NCBI GenBank assembly: GCA_963971405.1
Contig: OZ020489.1
Coordinates: forward strand, 3,410,001 to 3,474,000
Direction of reading: 5' to 3'
Length of the DNA: 64,000 nucleotides
Source: Psococerastis gibbosa
Taxonomy: Eukaryota; Arthropoda; Insecta; Psocodea; Psocidae
The position numbers and the translations under genes were made by a program. Under the pieces are notes generated by a model. That model was given only the letters and a program-made list of their open reading frames with translations, made no database searches and was not told where the DNA came from. The stretch's first letter is position 1. Each line of letters opens with the position of its first letter. Positions 20,020 through 30,586 of the stretch are shown piece by piece.

Positions 20020-23000
20020 ATGGAGACGCACATTGCCACGTACTTTATATTTCTGTCAAATATTTTTATTTTAAATGCTCAGTCTACCTTACCATGGTAC
20101 GAAAACCTTCCAGCAGTTGCTATGGACTATAAAATACACATAGATCCCGGCAAAGAAGACTGCTACTTCCAGTATGTAAATGCAGGAGCCACATTCTACG
20201 TTAGCTTTCAGGTTTGTACGTCGGCATTTGTTTGTTTATTCCCTACGTTTTATGGTATTTTCTATGAAAATTTGTTACTTTAGCCAGGTATGCACTTGCT
20301 ACTGCGAAGCATAGGACGTGGCTAGTGATCTGGGCATGACAGGCAAGCCCACGTTTTTGTGGCCCATATGGTATCATTTCACTCAGCGTTAGGTAACATC
20401 TTGGAGCAAGCCTAGCTGCCTGGCACCTTGCTGCGAAATTATAAATGTTAAGTCATAATAAACGTATTAGCCTTTATCTTTAATCCTGTTAGTCAATCAA
20501 TCAATCAATGCATAACCCTGTTGCAAAGGGTTAATGTATGTTAGTTGTGGCTGAAATAAGTGAAATGTTTTCTTTTTAGACAAGTTTCAAGGCATGCTTT
20601 AATTTGAATTATTAATGTCCGTTCGAATTAATTGTGGGGTAGCTGGTTGACATTCTAAAATGCATTCATGATCATCTAAAAAATAAGCAGACAATTGTTT
20701 TTGTCATACAGAACTATGGTCTGGTACAGATTACAAGTTTCTTTTACTGTCGTTAAAAATAAACATATTCCTACTGTATGTTTATAGTTCAGCAGACTAA
20801 AAGTCGTTGTTAAAGCATAAAGTAAAAGTCGGTTAAAGTAAAGTATGTAGTGTTCGTTTTCTGTCCATTGAGGTTGTGAAAGTATTTTTCAATATATTAA
20901 TAAATACTGCTGAGTGATTAAGTATATGAGTTTCCGCAAGAGGACTCGTATCTGTACTTGGTTAAGTCATATTTTCTCCTTTTTGATTGCGTCAATGGTA
21001 AGCTTGTCCATTATCACTTGTAGCCAGTGTAGGTTGACTTCGAGAACGTATACCAGTTTGAAATTCATACGGAAACAATACAAAGAACCGGTCCGAGTTT
21101 ACTCGAACATGCTTTCCAATTCATCAATTAGTAGATAGAGAAAATGAGTAATTTCGTGGTAAATAATTTTCCTATGGTTAAATTTCGGATATCTCGGGGG
21201 GGGGGGGGGGGGGTGTCCACCCGACGTCAACGTCACTGGAGGTTGGAGGTGAGGTAAATTCTAGATAGGTCAGACCAACACATTACCATACAGTAATAAT
21301 GGCAGGGCACACATTACATTTGACCGTGAATTTCATTAAAAAAAAAAAAAAAACTTTTTCTACAAAACCAAAAAGTTTTTTGCGAAAGCAACCTATCCGG
21401 TTTCGTTACTCAATTTAACACTTAAAACATGCCTGAAAGTAGAAATCACCGATTGAAAGGTTTCTCAGAAAAATTATTTTTTAGTCATTTTTCATTAAAA
21501 TTTAGTTATTTTAATTTTTCCCGAGGTATGATTTTTGTGAACCTTCATGCTAAATTTCATCAAAATCAACCGAGTGGTTTGCCCGGAAATCGATGAACAG
21601 ACAGCCAGACAGACAGAGCTACAGACAGACATTTCGTAAAAACCACTTTTTTGAGTTCCTCGGACCTGAAAACGTGTAAATCCGTTGAAATCTCGGAATC
21701 GAAAATTTCGGCCATCACAAAGTTTTCCTAATACTACGTATACATTGGAAAGCAATAATGTCCGAAGCCATGAGGTCGTTGGCATTGGACAAGGTACCTA
21801 TGGGCCACTATAAGTATGCCTAGGTCTATAAAACGTCCATCACAAAATTACATTTACAATTTCTCAAGAGGAATATTATTTTAGACACGCTAGATTAAAC
21901 TGTGAGCTTAATGTAAATTGTCCAAACAGCAGGAAAGTGGTAGACAGCTGAAATATTTAGATTTTTTTTTTGTAAAAGTTATTAATATTTATTTACTTTT
22001 AGGTTTTAAAAGGAGGAGATGGGATGGCCGGTTTTGCTGTTAGGCATCCATCAGGAACGATAGTCCATCCGTATCAGTGGAAAGCGAATTCGGAATACCA
22101 GGACCATCAGTCATCTGGTATGCATAGCCTAATATATTCTTTTTTGTTTGTAAACTACCATGTGAACTACCGGAATATAGGCTATAGCGTATATTTTATT
22201 TCTATAGTAAATCAAAGTATTGAACTTAAGTATCAAACTTAAATTTTCATTGCTCTTACTTACTAGCTCTTTGGCGCTGCGGCCTGTGAAGGATTTGAAT
22301 CCTGCTCTGCGACATCGCGCCAGCCAGCGCGGTACTGCGCTCTCCTTCGCCAGTCATCGACGCCAAGGGTCGCCAGATCCACCACAACGTCATCCAGCCA
22401 CTCTCGGCCTCCGAGGACATCCAGTCGTCTTACCCTCGGTCATCCCACCCTTCTTCTACCTTGAGGTGTCAACATGTGCTGGGCTCTCCTCGACGAACGT
22501 TGCATGTGTCCGTATTCTTCTTCTTCTAACTTGTTGTTTGTTCTTTTTAAGGTGGATACTACTCAGTATGTATTGACAATCAATTCTCAAGGTTCGCCGG
22601 CAAGCTGGTCAACTTGTACCTGACTGTAGTGCGGCCTGAGCGGTGGGACGCCTTCACCAAAGAGATCGAGGCCTTAGATGTCAGTGTCGGCAACTTTACC
22701 GTAAGTACAGTACTTTCAAAGGTGGCTCCCATCAACCCCCAAAAATCTTGCCTTCTGTGTAATTGCAAATGGCAACATCTTTCAAGACGGTAAAATTGTT
22801 TATACTGCTAGAATCGGTCACATTTACCAAAGGGAAGTTTTTCGGGAGTTGGTGTGAGATACGCAGTAACTCCACGAGCTCGTGGAGGTGGTTTCTTTTA
22901 TTTATTACAATACGGCATACAGTTTGGTGACAGTGGTCACTAACGACAGGCAAGACAGTAAAATAAAAGTGGACGAGATGAAGTTCAGTACAGCCCCCCC

Positions 23001-23536
23001 TCCTCTCTCTCTCCAATGGCTCTATTTGCGCGACGTAAGCAACACGCATTTTTCCCCTACTGGCGATGGAAAGGAAAATGTTGAACTGAGTTCTACTTTC
23101 CGTTTCGTGATTCAGTTCTCTACCATTACCACTCTCTACTCTTACGGACCGTTATTTGTTGAGAGTTTGAAACTGACCTTGGAGTCCGTAGATGGTGGAG
23201 CGTTGTACAAAGCTGAGATGACTGGAGGAGTGTTGTCGAGCAGGCCAAAGCCCATGTAGGGCTGTAGAGCCAAAAGATGAAGAAGATGTTATTGGTTTGT
23301 TTAATTTTCAGGAGGCAATCAAGAACGTAGAGCAAAATATCAACGAGATGCTTCAGTTTCAGTCCTTCAGCCGAGGAAGGGAACAAAGGGACTTCAACAT
23401 CATCACAGCGAACCAAAGCTACGTCCAGACCTGGTCTCTAGCCCAAATCATTGTCATCGTCATCACGACTGTTACGCAGGTTTACTTTGTCAGAAAATTG
23501 TTTGACGTCAAGAGCAGTAACAAGCCTAGGGCTTAG
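20020..23536 (+). CDS. p24 family (TMED/emp24, GOLD domain) cargo receptor, four exons
   Basis: Exons 20020-20211, 22003-22117, 22552-22700 and 23312-23536 join to 226 codons with GT-AG borders and consistent phases. Residues 1-22 form a signal peptide. The GOLD domain covers about 35-125, with the conserved cysteine pair at C48 and C109. A helical linker follows, then one membrane segment at about 193-212 (SLAQIIVIVITTVTQVYF) and a short cytosolic tail beginning RKLFDVK. Length and layout are typical of the family. The stretch YYSVCIDNQFSRFAGK suggests the gamma subclass (TMED1/5/6-like), but the tail lacks a classic terminal KK. p24 proteins cycle between ER and Golgi in COPI/COPII vesicles and help sort cargo. 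The first ATG fits because a signal peptide follows directly. Introns 1-3 are non-coding; a degenerate repeat of the exon 4 end lies downstream. Confidence 0.92.
21080..21800 (+). repeat. Repeat family A copy in TMED intron 1
   Basis: It begins agaaccggtccgagtttac, holds a G-tract (21197-21212), then 'atttcatcaaaatcaacc' and a cagacagacag tract, and ends with the 'ggggtcgttggca'-type flank. It is the uninterrupted counterpart of 16190-17010. Confidence 0.6.
22255..22480 (+). repeat. GC-rich insert in TMED intron 2
   Basis: This stretch is clearly more GC-rich than its surroundings and contains a box B-like gatttgaatcc. It may be a tRNA-derived SINE fragment, but no second copy is visible in the window, so the class is uncertain. 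Confidence 0.3.
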
Positions 23537-23592
23537 CTAACGAAACATTGTCGTCTGTTATGGAATCAGTTTGATTGGAAGTGCACTTATTT

Positions 23593-23800
23593 GGGACTTA
23601 AACATCTCTGCGAACTATAGTTTCGTCCAGGCCTTGTCTTTCGCCTCAATAAGTGACATCGTCATCACGAGGTTTCCTCTGTCAGAAAATTGTTTGAAGT
23701 CAACAGCAGGGGTTAGCTAACGAAACAATATCGTCTGTTTGGGATTTGGGTTGATGTGAAGTGTACTTAACAGGGACATTAACATCACTGCGACTTATAG
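23593..23800 (+). pseudogene. Degenerate tandem copy of the last TMED exon end and 3' UTR
   Basis: From gggacttaaacatctctgcg (23593) the sequence follows exon 4 from gggacttcaacatc (23390) through the membrane segment, tail, stop and 'agctaacgaaacaat' of the 3' UTR. It has several short deletions that break the frame, including loss of most of the membrane-segment codons. A third start of the unit, gggacattaacatcactgcg, appears at about 23775. The unit length is about 180-200 bp. Confidence 0.75.
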
Positions 23801-24231
23801 TTAGGTAGGTTTAAGAGCCTTAGAGGCGCGTTGGACAATTAGACGTTCACTGGACTGTTAAGTTTCAAGGTATTACGGCCAATACTAATTATGGTTGGAA
23901 ATCATTTTACATCAACTAATAATGATAATATTGTTGTATGGAGTAGAATCCGAGTGGTCGGTCTGAATGTGTACTTCCAAAATTGGTCAACATCTGCGGT
24001 CGACATCTTCAATGGCACTACGTAGATTGTATCACGGAGGCTTAGTAGCAACTGGGCTTGAGGCAACATTTGGAACTATGCTTTTTAGATGGACCACGGA
24101 CCACGGACCCGGGATTCTACTGTATCTGTACCTTAACTTAATTTCTCAAAATATCAGCATCGATTCATGGTTATGTTAGGCTGTAGTGATTTAAATAATT
24201 AGATTACTCGTGACTTCGTGGTATTTCATTT

Positions 24232-24458
24232 TAATAAACAAAAAATAACAAAAACTTAGAGTTTTAGAAAAACTTGTTATAACAACCCGAATTAGTAAAA
24301 CCCAAATAATCGTTAAGAAATTAACTTTGTCTAAGAAACCCACTTGTGTTAGTATATATAGTAAGTTAATTTCTTAACGATTATTTGGGTTTTACTAATT
24401 CGGGTTGTTATAACAAGTTTTTCTAAAACTCTAAGTTTTTGTTATTTTTTGTTTATTA
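24232..24458. repeat. Perfect 96-bp inverted repeat (hairpin) downstream of TMED
   Basis: Arms 24232-24327 and 24363-24458 are complementary at every position I compared, around a 35-base loop. The outer end is taataaac/gtttatta. No coding or clear target duplication is seen. It is probably a young fold-back MITE. If transcribed it would make a long double-stranded RNA. Confidence 0.8.
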
Positions 24459-24527
24459 TGTAGTGATTTGTAAATTACTAGTTAGCCTAATGGACGCGTT
24501 ATCGGACTGACATCGAACGCACCCTAA

Positions 24528-24806
24528 GGCGTGTTGCACATAGGCAGATTTTACGTACCAGATCGGCTGCGAGATCTATCGGGATACGTTGGAGCAAAAT
24601 CAGATTTTACTGAATCTGATCTGAACTGAGGGGCCCATTACGGGAAAATTCACTCTTAACCACCAGTGCTGAAAATGTATAGGCCTATATTAAAAATGTA
24701 ATAAAAATTACAAATTTACTTACTTACCGATATGCTCCAATATATCAGGATATACCGTACCTCTGAGCAGATCGGCTGCGTCGAATCTGTCTACATGCAC
24801 AGGACT
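24528..24806. mobile_element. TIR element, PIF/Harbinger-like, imperfect arms
   Basis: The left end is TAA then ggcgtgttgcacataggcag; the right end is ctgtctacatgcacaggact. Both inner arms also carry 'cagatcggctgcg' (in direct orientation) and complementary 'ttggagca'/'tgctccaa'. The arms are more diverged than in other members. Confidence 0.45.
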
Positions 24807-25344
24807 TGAATACCATGATAGATTGACATGATAGATTGTTTTTGTATACTCATGTAGGGAGTCAGTATTAGGAAAGGAATTTGGAAAGTTTGAGCCTTAT
24901 TTATTTTTGTATGATTATTAATAAATTATGCCAACTTTTTTACTATAGAATGCAGCGAAAAAAAAGTAAAAAATTAACGTCAACGAATTAAAAACTGTAT
25001 AATAATAGGCGAAACAAGTTTTATTAAAAAAATTAAATGCCTGAAAAGTATTAATTGTTCGTTTCTTCCATTGTTAACCAACCTATAAATAAGATTTTAT
25101 TTTTATTATAATATTATTGCCAACAAAAAGTACAATTTCTAGTAAATTAAATGACGTAGGTACTGCTAGTCATTGGCCCGGTTGCTGTTAACGTAAAAAT
25201 ATAAATTACACTGTTTATATATATAACATATAACATTTTCCGAAATCAACAAGAAGCGGACTGCTAGCCCTATGGCTAAATTACACTGAAAAAGACGTCG
25301 GCTAATCGTGATAGCGAGATTCGTCCGGATGTACCGGGCCTTAA

Positions 25345-25612
25345 GGCGGCAATTCCACCGGCGAATTTACTTCATTTGTGATTTGAGATTTTTTGTTTGT
25401 TTTGTTTTAAGGAGACTATTATGTAGATACTTAACTTATCAATTATAAATTAAGTTATAATATGGTAGAGACTTATTAATGATGTCTGCTACCATATTAT
25501 AACTTAATTTATAATAGATAAGTTAAGTATCTACATAATAGTCTCCTTAAAACAAAACAAACAAAAAATCTCAAATCACAAATGAAGTAAATTCGCCGGG
25601 GAAATTGCCGCC
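25345..25612. mobile_element. Long palindromic MITE with GGCGGCAATTCC ends
   Basis: Arms of about 120 bp run from ggcggcaattccaccggcg to the near-complement cgccggggaaattgccgcc, with only a few mismatches around a ~20-base loop. The flanks are TAA at the left and TAG at the right. The end motif (GGCG...ATTCCAC) links it to the 162- and 384-bp families. It abuts a SINE at 25613. Confidence 0.7.
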
Positions 25613-25740
25613 TAGTAGTAGTATGGTTGGACACAGTCCCAGGCCACGGTGTGGGCCCATAGGACAGTGGACCTCCTGATTATAGTGGATTCCGAACCAC
25701 TTGGGAAACACAGTGAAGTCACACGATTAGTTCGGAGGTG
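25613..25740 (-). mobile_element. SINE-like element (family B), truncated
   Basis: It matches the 3' half of 856-1098 in reverse, from tagtagtatggttggacac to ttagttcggaggtgac, then stops. Confidence 0.6.
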
Positions 25741-25789
25741 ACAGGAGAGGAGGAGTAACAATGACGCATGGCACGTAATGTATTGGAGC

Positions 25790-26300
25790 GTGAATTTGGG
25801 CAAGCGACCCCTCGCATTTTGTCAACATTAATAACGACTACAATATATGTGAATTTAAAAGAAATCGTTGGAGCCGTTTTTGAGAAATAATTTTTTTTAA
25901 ACGTTTTTTTGGAGTTTTTTGAGAATAAAACCCTCCCAAATTGAGTTAGCCCAAAATAAAAATAAATGGTCTCGATGCATGATTTTTGTGAACCTATATG
26001 TCAAATCAAATCGAAATCGGAAAAGTAGTTTGCCCGGAAATCGATGAACAGACAGAGATATAGACAGACATACATACAGACAGAGCGACAGACAGACATT
26101 TCGTTAAAACCACTTTTTTAGGTTCCTGGGACCTGAAAACGTGTAATTCCGTTGAAATCTCGGAATCGAAAATTTCGATCATCACAAAGCTTTCCTTATA
26201 CTTCGTATAAATTGGAAAGCAATAATGTCCGAAGTCGTTGGGTCGTTGGCATGGAACTAAGGGCCACTTTAAGTAGGCCTAGGTCCATAAAAAGTCCTTC
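25790..26300 (+). repeat. Repeat family A, right part
   Basis: It starts in the 'caagcgacccctcgcatttt' block, followed by the gagttagcccaaaataa line, a cagacagaca microsatellite (26049-26098) and the ataaattggaaagc end. The left G-tract part is missing. Confidence 0.55.
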
Positions 26301-26448
26301 AGGACATTGTTATTTTTAATCGAATTCAAAAAATGTACCTAAGGCGCCCATGCCATTGACCGGCTAGGGCTATTTCCAAAAACAGTGACGTGGTAGCAGA
26401 CATTCAAGACTTAGGTTGCGTTTCCACCGACCTCGCATTGCAGAATGC

Positions 26449-27185
26449 CCTTATATTTCCTCTCCTAGACTACTGTGACATAGTCTACAACGATATGACC
26501 GCAGCACAAGCAACTCACCTCCAGAGGTTGCAGAATAACTGCGTTAGGTTCGTACTGAATGTCAAGTCGTACAGAGACCACATATCTCCACTCCTGAACT
26601 CTCTGGCTTGGCTGAATCTCCAACGTCGGCGTCAACTTCACCAGGCATGCCTGGTCTTCAAAGTGCTGCATACCCAATCCCCATCCTACCTCTTCTCGTC
26701 CCTTACACCACTTTCCTCGCGAGCCTATAATACTCGTGGGGACAACCTCCTTCTAACCCATCTCTCTCATTCCCGAATCTTCCACTCTTCATTTCTCATC
26801 TCTTCCTCTACACTATGGAACTCGATACCCATAGAAATTCGTGCCTCTCCTTCTCTCAACGTATTTAAAAACAAATATTACAAGCTTCTCCTTAGTCAGC
26901 AAACCACTGTCACCGGTTGATCAAGGCAAGGCTGCGTGTGAATGTGTGAGAAAATGTGTGTGTGAATGTACAGTAGATGGTAGCGATTGTGAATTAGTAT
27001 GTCTGTTATCTTGAATGAAAGATATGACTGATATACTGTATGAATGTAGTTTATAAACATATATTTCAATCAAACTATATCGTTGTTATGTACAGTTAGG
27101 TGGAAGAGAGGGCCATAGGCCCTAATCTCGCTGTATCTATACATATTTTTTTTTAATAAAGACTTTATTATTATTATTATTATTA
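26449..27185 (+). mobile_element. LINE 3' end (family A-LINE), L2/CR1-like
   Basis: An open frame at 26449-26920 encodes the RT C-terminal region (LDYCDIVYNDM, then LQRLQNNCVRFVLN and TLWNSIPIEIR). These motifs are typical of the Jockey/CR1/L2 superfamily. It then has a 3' UTR with aataaagactttatt and an att-repeat tail at 27160-27185. It is 5'-truncated; endonuclease and RT catalytic motifs are absent. Confidence 0.75.
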
Positions 27186-29262
27186 ATTAAGAGAAAGATA
27201 TACTAAACAAAGAAACATCACTACAAAAATTATAAATGCAGCAAAATGTAGATCAATCCACAATGAAATTAAAAACGCGAAAAATGATACATCTAAAATG
27301 TGGGAAGTAATAAATAGACTAACCGGTAATAAAAAAAATAAAAGTATTGAAGACGGCATTGACAAAAATTTCTTGGTGGAAAAATCAAAACAAAATATTC
27401 GGGGCACTGCAAATCTATTCTTATCTACTTTTCTGGAAGAAATACAAAAGCTGTGTGTAGGCTGCAAATGGCCAATAACCAAAATAAACTCACAAAATAA
27501 AAGCGACGCGGTTTTCAAATTTAAACAAATAACATGTCATGAAGTCCAAAAAATTATTGATGGCTTGAACACAAAAAAATCGCCAGGTTCAGACACGATA
27601 AGAATGCAAGACCTGAAAAGCAATAAAGAACTTACAAAAATCATCACTGACATAATTAATAAATCTTTTAAGGAAGGGAAAATCCCAGACGAAATGAAAG
27701 TAGCAATAATAAGACCTATCTTTAAAGGTGGAAAACAAAATGACCCGAAAAACTATAGGCCTATATGTACGGTATATTAAATACAATAGAGAAAGTAATG
27801 GAAAAGGCCGTTCATGGTCAGTTAGTAACATACTTAAACAAAAATAAGTTAATAAATGACAAGCAGTACGGTTTTCAGAAGAAAAAAAGCGCTGAGCAGT
27901 GCCTTTCTGACTTTAGTGAGTACGTAAATAACCAACTCCATTTGAATAATAACCTTCTTGTTTTGTTTATAGACTACTCCAAGGCTTTCGATGTTTTACC
28001 CCATGACGTCATAATAGAGCAGCTACAGCAAATCGGAATAGGGGGAGATGAAAAAAGCTGGTTCACAAATTACTTATACGCTCGTTCAGCTACAGTCAAG
28101 TTGCACGATGAAACTTGCCACCCACTAAACTGGGAGTCTGGTGTACCCCAGGGTAGTTTAATCGGTCCAACCCTGTATATCATAACAACGAATAAATTGC
28201 AGTCCCTGCTAACGGGAATTCAAACATTTATGTTCGCCGATGATATGGCGCTAGTAATAGCAAACAAAGATATCAATGAGGCGACTGTACACATGAACCT
28301 CGCCATAAGAAAACTACAGACACTCTCACACGACCTCGGACTAACTATAAATAGCAAAAAAACCAAAATCATGCACATACGAAACAGGGGACCTTTGCAA
28401 ATAAAAAACAAATATTTATTCCATACACACGATTGCATGCACAGAATAAAAATAGAAAATTGTAAATGCGAAGACAAAATTGAAGTAGTAGAAGAGCATA
28501 AATACCTTGGTCTGCAAATTGACAGTAGAATGACGTGGGAAAACCACATAGAAAGACTATGCAAACGACTACGCTCAGGGAGTGCGGCTTTGGCACGATT
28601 AAAATATGGAGTACCTTTTAAAACCATTAAATTAGCGTACCACGCCCTGGTCGAATCCATAGTAAGCTACGGTATAACAGTATACTTCAAAGATAGAAAT
28701 ACATATACCTACAAATTAGAAATGATACAAAAGCGAATAATAAAAAACATGTTATCAAATAAAATCAACAAGAAATACAAAGAATACGACGAAAAATTCA
28801 AACATGCTAGCATTTTGCCAATAACAAAATTATTCAAGTATAAATTAATAAGAGATAACTATTTTAAAAAAGAGTACCAAATAGATGATAAAGGGAAGTA
28901 TAATACAAGAAACCCAAAAAAGCTTAACTTTGAGATAACATATAACAAATATGGAGAGAGATTAAACAAAGTACTTATACCAAAGATATTAAATGAACTT
29001 CCCCCACAAATGAAAAAATTTAAACAGATGGGTGAGTTAAAAGCGGGTATAAAAAGATGGCTGGTCAATGGGAGTTAATAATAATAATAAAAACTGACAT
29101 TAAAATAACAAGTTAAAATAAAATAAAAATAAAAATAAAATAAACATTATAAATAAATAACAAAAATAAATTATTAAGCCTTGTTTAGCAGCACTGTATG
29201 AGTCTTTTGTCCCAAATAAGCGCTAGCTTGGGGATGCGGGATGAAATGAAATGAAATGAAAA
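27186..29262 (+). mobile_element. LINE with reverse transcriptase domain (family B-LINE)
   Basis: Two overlapping frames, 27298-27777 and 27765-29078, together cover most of an RT ORF. The first holds KSPGSDTIRMQDL and ends in KNYRPIC. The second holds LFIDYSKAFDVLPHD, GVPQGSLIGPTLY, the catalytic FADDM and the thumb region (HKYLGLQIDSRMTWENH). A single shift of frame near 27770 separates them, so this copy cannot make intact RT. The 5' endonuclease region is missing. The 3' UTR ends in a gaaat-repeat (29240-29262). It belongs to the Jockey/CR1 superfamily; the exact clade is unresolved. It is AT-richer in codon use than the TMED and SOAT exons. Confidence 0.8.
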
Positions 29263-29380
29263 TACGACTTTATTGTAAACAAAACAAAAGGCGAACAATA
29301 AGACTATAAAGTCTGTATTGTATTTTTGTAATATATGCTCCTTGTCCAGGGAATACTGGACAAGGAAAAGAAAGAAAGAA
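29263..29380 (+). mobile_element. LINE 3' terminus with stem-loop and gaaa tail
   Basis: It carries aatacgactttattgtaaac, then ccttgtcc...ggacaagg and a gaaa-repeat ending at the agaatgc target duplication. The palindrome is shared with 15590-15970 and 34945-35300. It may be the tail of the outer LINE interrupted by 27186-29262, since gactttatt flanks that element on both sides; the order is not certain. Confidence 0.5.
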
Positions 29381-29664
29381 AGAATGCAAATGACATTGAC
29401 GGAAATTAGAATTTTTCTTTTTATAGAAATCTATTAAAATGTTTGTACTTAACATATCCCATGACGCCATTTTTTAATTTTAGTTTGTTTGTGATTTTAC
29501 TGTATGGTCATTGATCAATTTTAACTATGACATAGAGGAAAATAAACATTTCCGTCAATTCTGCAATGCGAGGTCGGTGGAAACGCCACCTAAGTCTTGA
29601 ATGTCTGCTACCACGTCACCGTTTTTTGGAAATAGCCCTAGCCGGTCAATGGAATGGGCACCTA

Positions 29665-29790
29665 ATGAATGTATCCAATTGACCTCTTCAGTCGCCTCTG
29701 TAGGTTAGTCCTGTGTTGAGTTCCGACACAGCTCCGATCACAAGGCGTGTAGAGACTCACACAAGTACAAGCATGCTACGCTACCACATT
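29665..29790 (-). mobile_element. tRNA-derived SINE family 2
   Basis: Reverse orientation of 9990-10115, from gaatgtatccaattgacct to the tagcgtagcatgc head. It directly abuts the right end of the split MITE. Confidence 0.55.
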
Positions 29791-30586
29791 GCTATGCGGA
29801 AATCGATGTTGTATTTTATAACTGGTTTTGCAGTAATTTTGCTCATTTGTTACTCTCTATTTGCATTTTATTTTTCTTCTGATCGTTGAAAGTTTGAGCC
29901 AGTAATTTAATAGTGTATGTGTAGAGTGCAGTGCTTCCTAAAAGTTTATTCAGAGTGGAAAGTTTTTTCTTGACCAATGCGAATAATTTCAATTGTCATT
30001 CATTTGTCGATACCGCCCCCGAAGAGGCTGGTTTACATCATCACCCCGACAAGTAGGGGTTGTCGCTGGTTCGGTCAATGCTTGGCGAGTATCAAATGGG
30101 TGTCTCCACCAAAAATTTCCGTTAGAAACAACTCCAAAGTCAACAACACCCCAATTGGTAATAATACATCTACCTGGAAAATATATTTACAGTAAAATAC
30201 TTCACCATAAATTGTGCGTCCCAATAAAAATTGAGTGTGAGACATAGGTATTGGGAATTTGAGATGACTAGGCCTATTAATTAGGATTAGGCTAGGTCCA
30301 CGAACTAAATTTATAATATATTTTTATCATAAACAATTTTATGTGCAGTACTAAAAAAAACTAGTTTGCTATAATAGGGAAACTCTAACCTTGCCTACTT
30401 CAAGGTGATGGTGGCACCAATGTATTTCGCTGCTTTCATTTTATCATTTGCCGTTGTACTGTTCTGTACAGATATTATTTCAATTAATTTAAAAATTGTA
30501 ATTTTCCTCAAATTAAGTTTTTTATCAGGAAATTTGTTATTAAAGTGCATTTTACGTGTAGAAAACGAAACTGCCGTATTATCAAC
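29791..30586. other. Upstream region of SOAT copy 1
   Basis: Non-coding. The last ~40 bases before the start codon (tagaaaacgaaactgccgta) are homologous to the sequence before the other two exon 1 copies (44671, 57371), so this is probably 5' UTR or core promoter. Confidence 0.45.

Larger units (their letters stand above)
26343..29662. mobile_element. 384-bp palindromic MITE (copy 3) split by LINE insertions
   Basis: The left part 26343-26448 and right part 29388-29662 reconstitute the family arrangement, flanked by TAA on both sides (26340-26342, 29663-29665). The inserted DNA is bounded by a 7-bp direct repeat, agaatgc (26442-26448 and 29381-29387). The MITE is therefore older than the insert. 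Confidence 0.8.

Noticed and set aside
22882-23259. 125-codon frame in TMED intron 3
   Set aside because: It lies between well-defined exons, has no recognisable domain, and the TMED reading joins cleanly without it.
23967-24179. Short frame downstream of TMED
   Set aside because: No homology recognised, no splice context, composition like non-coding DNA.
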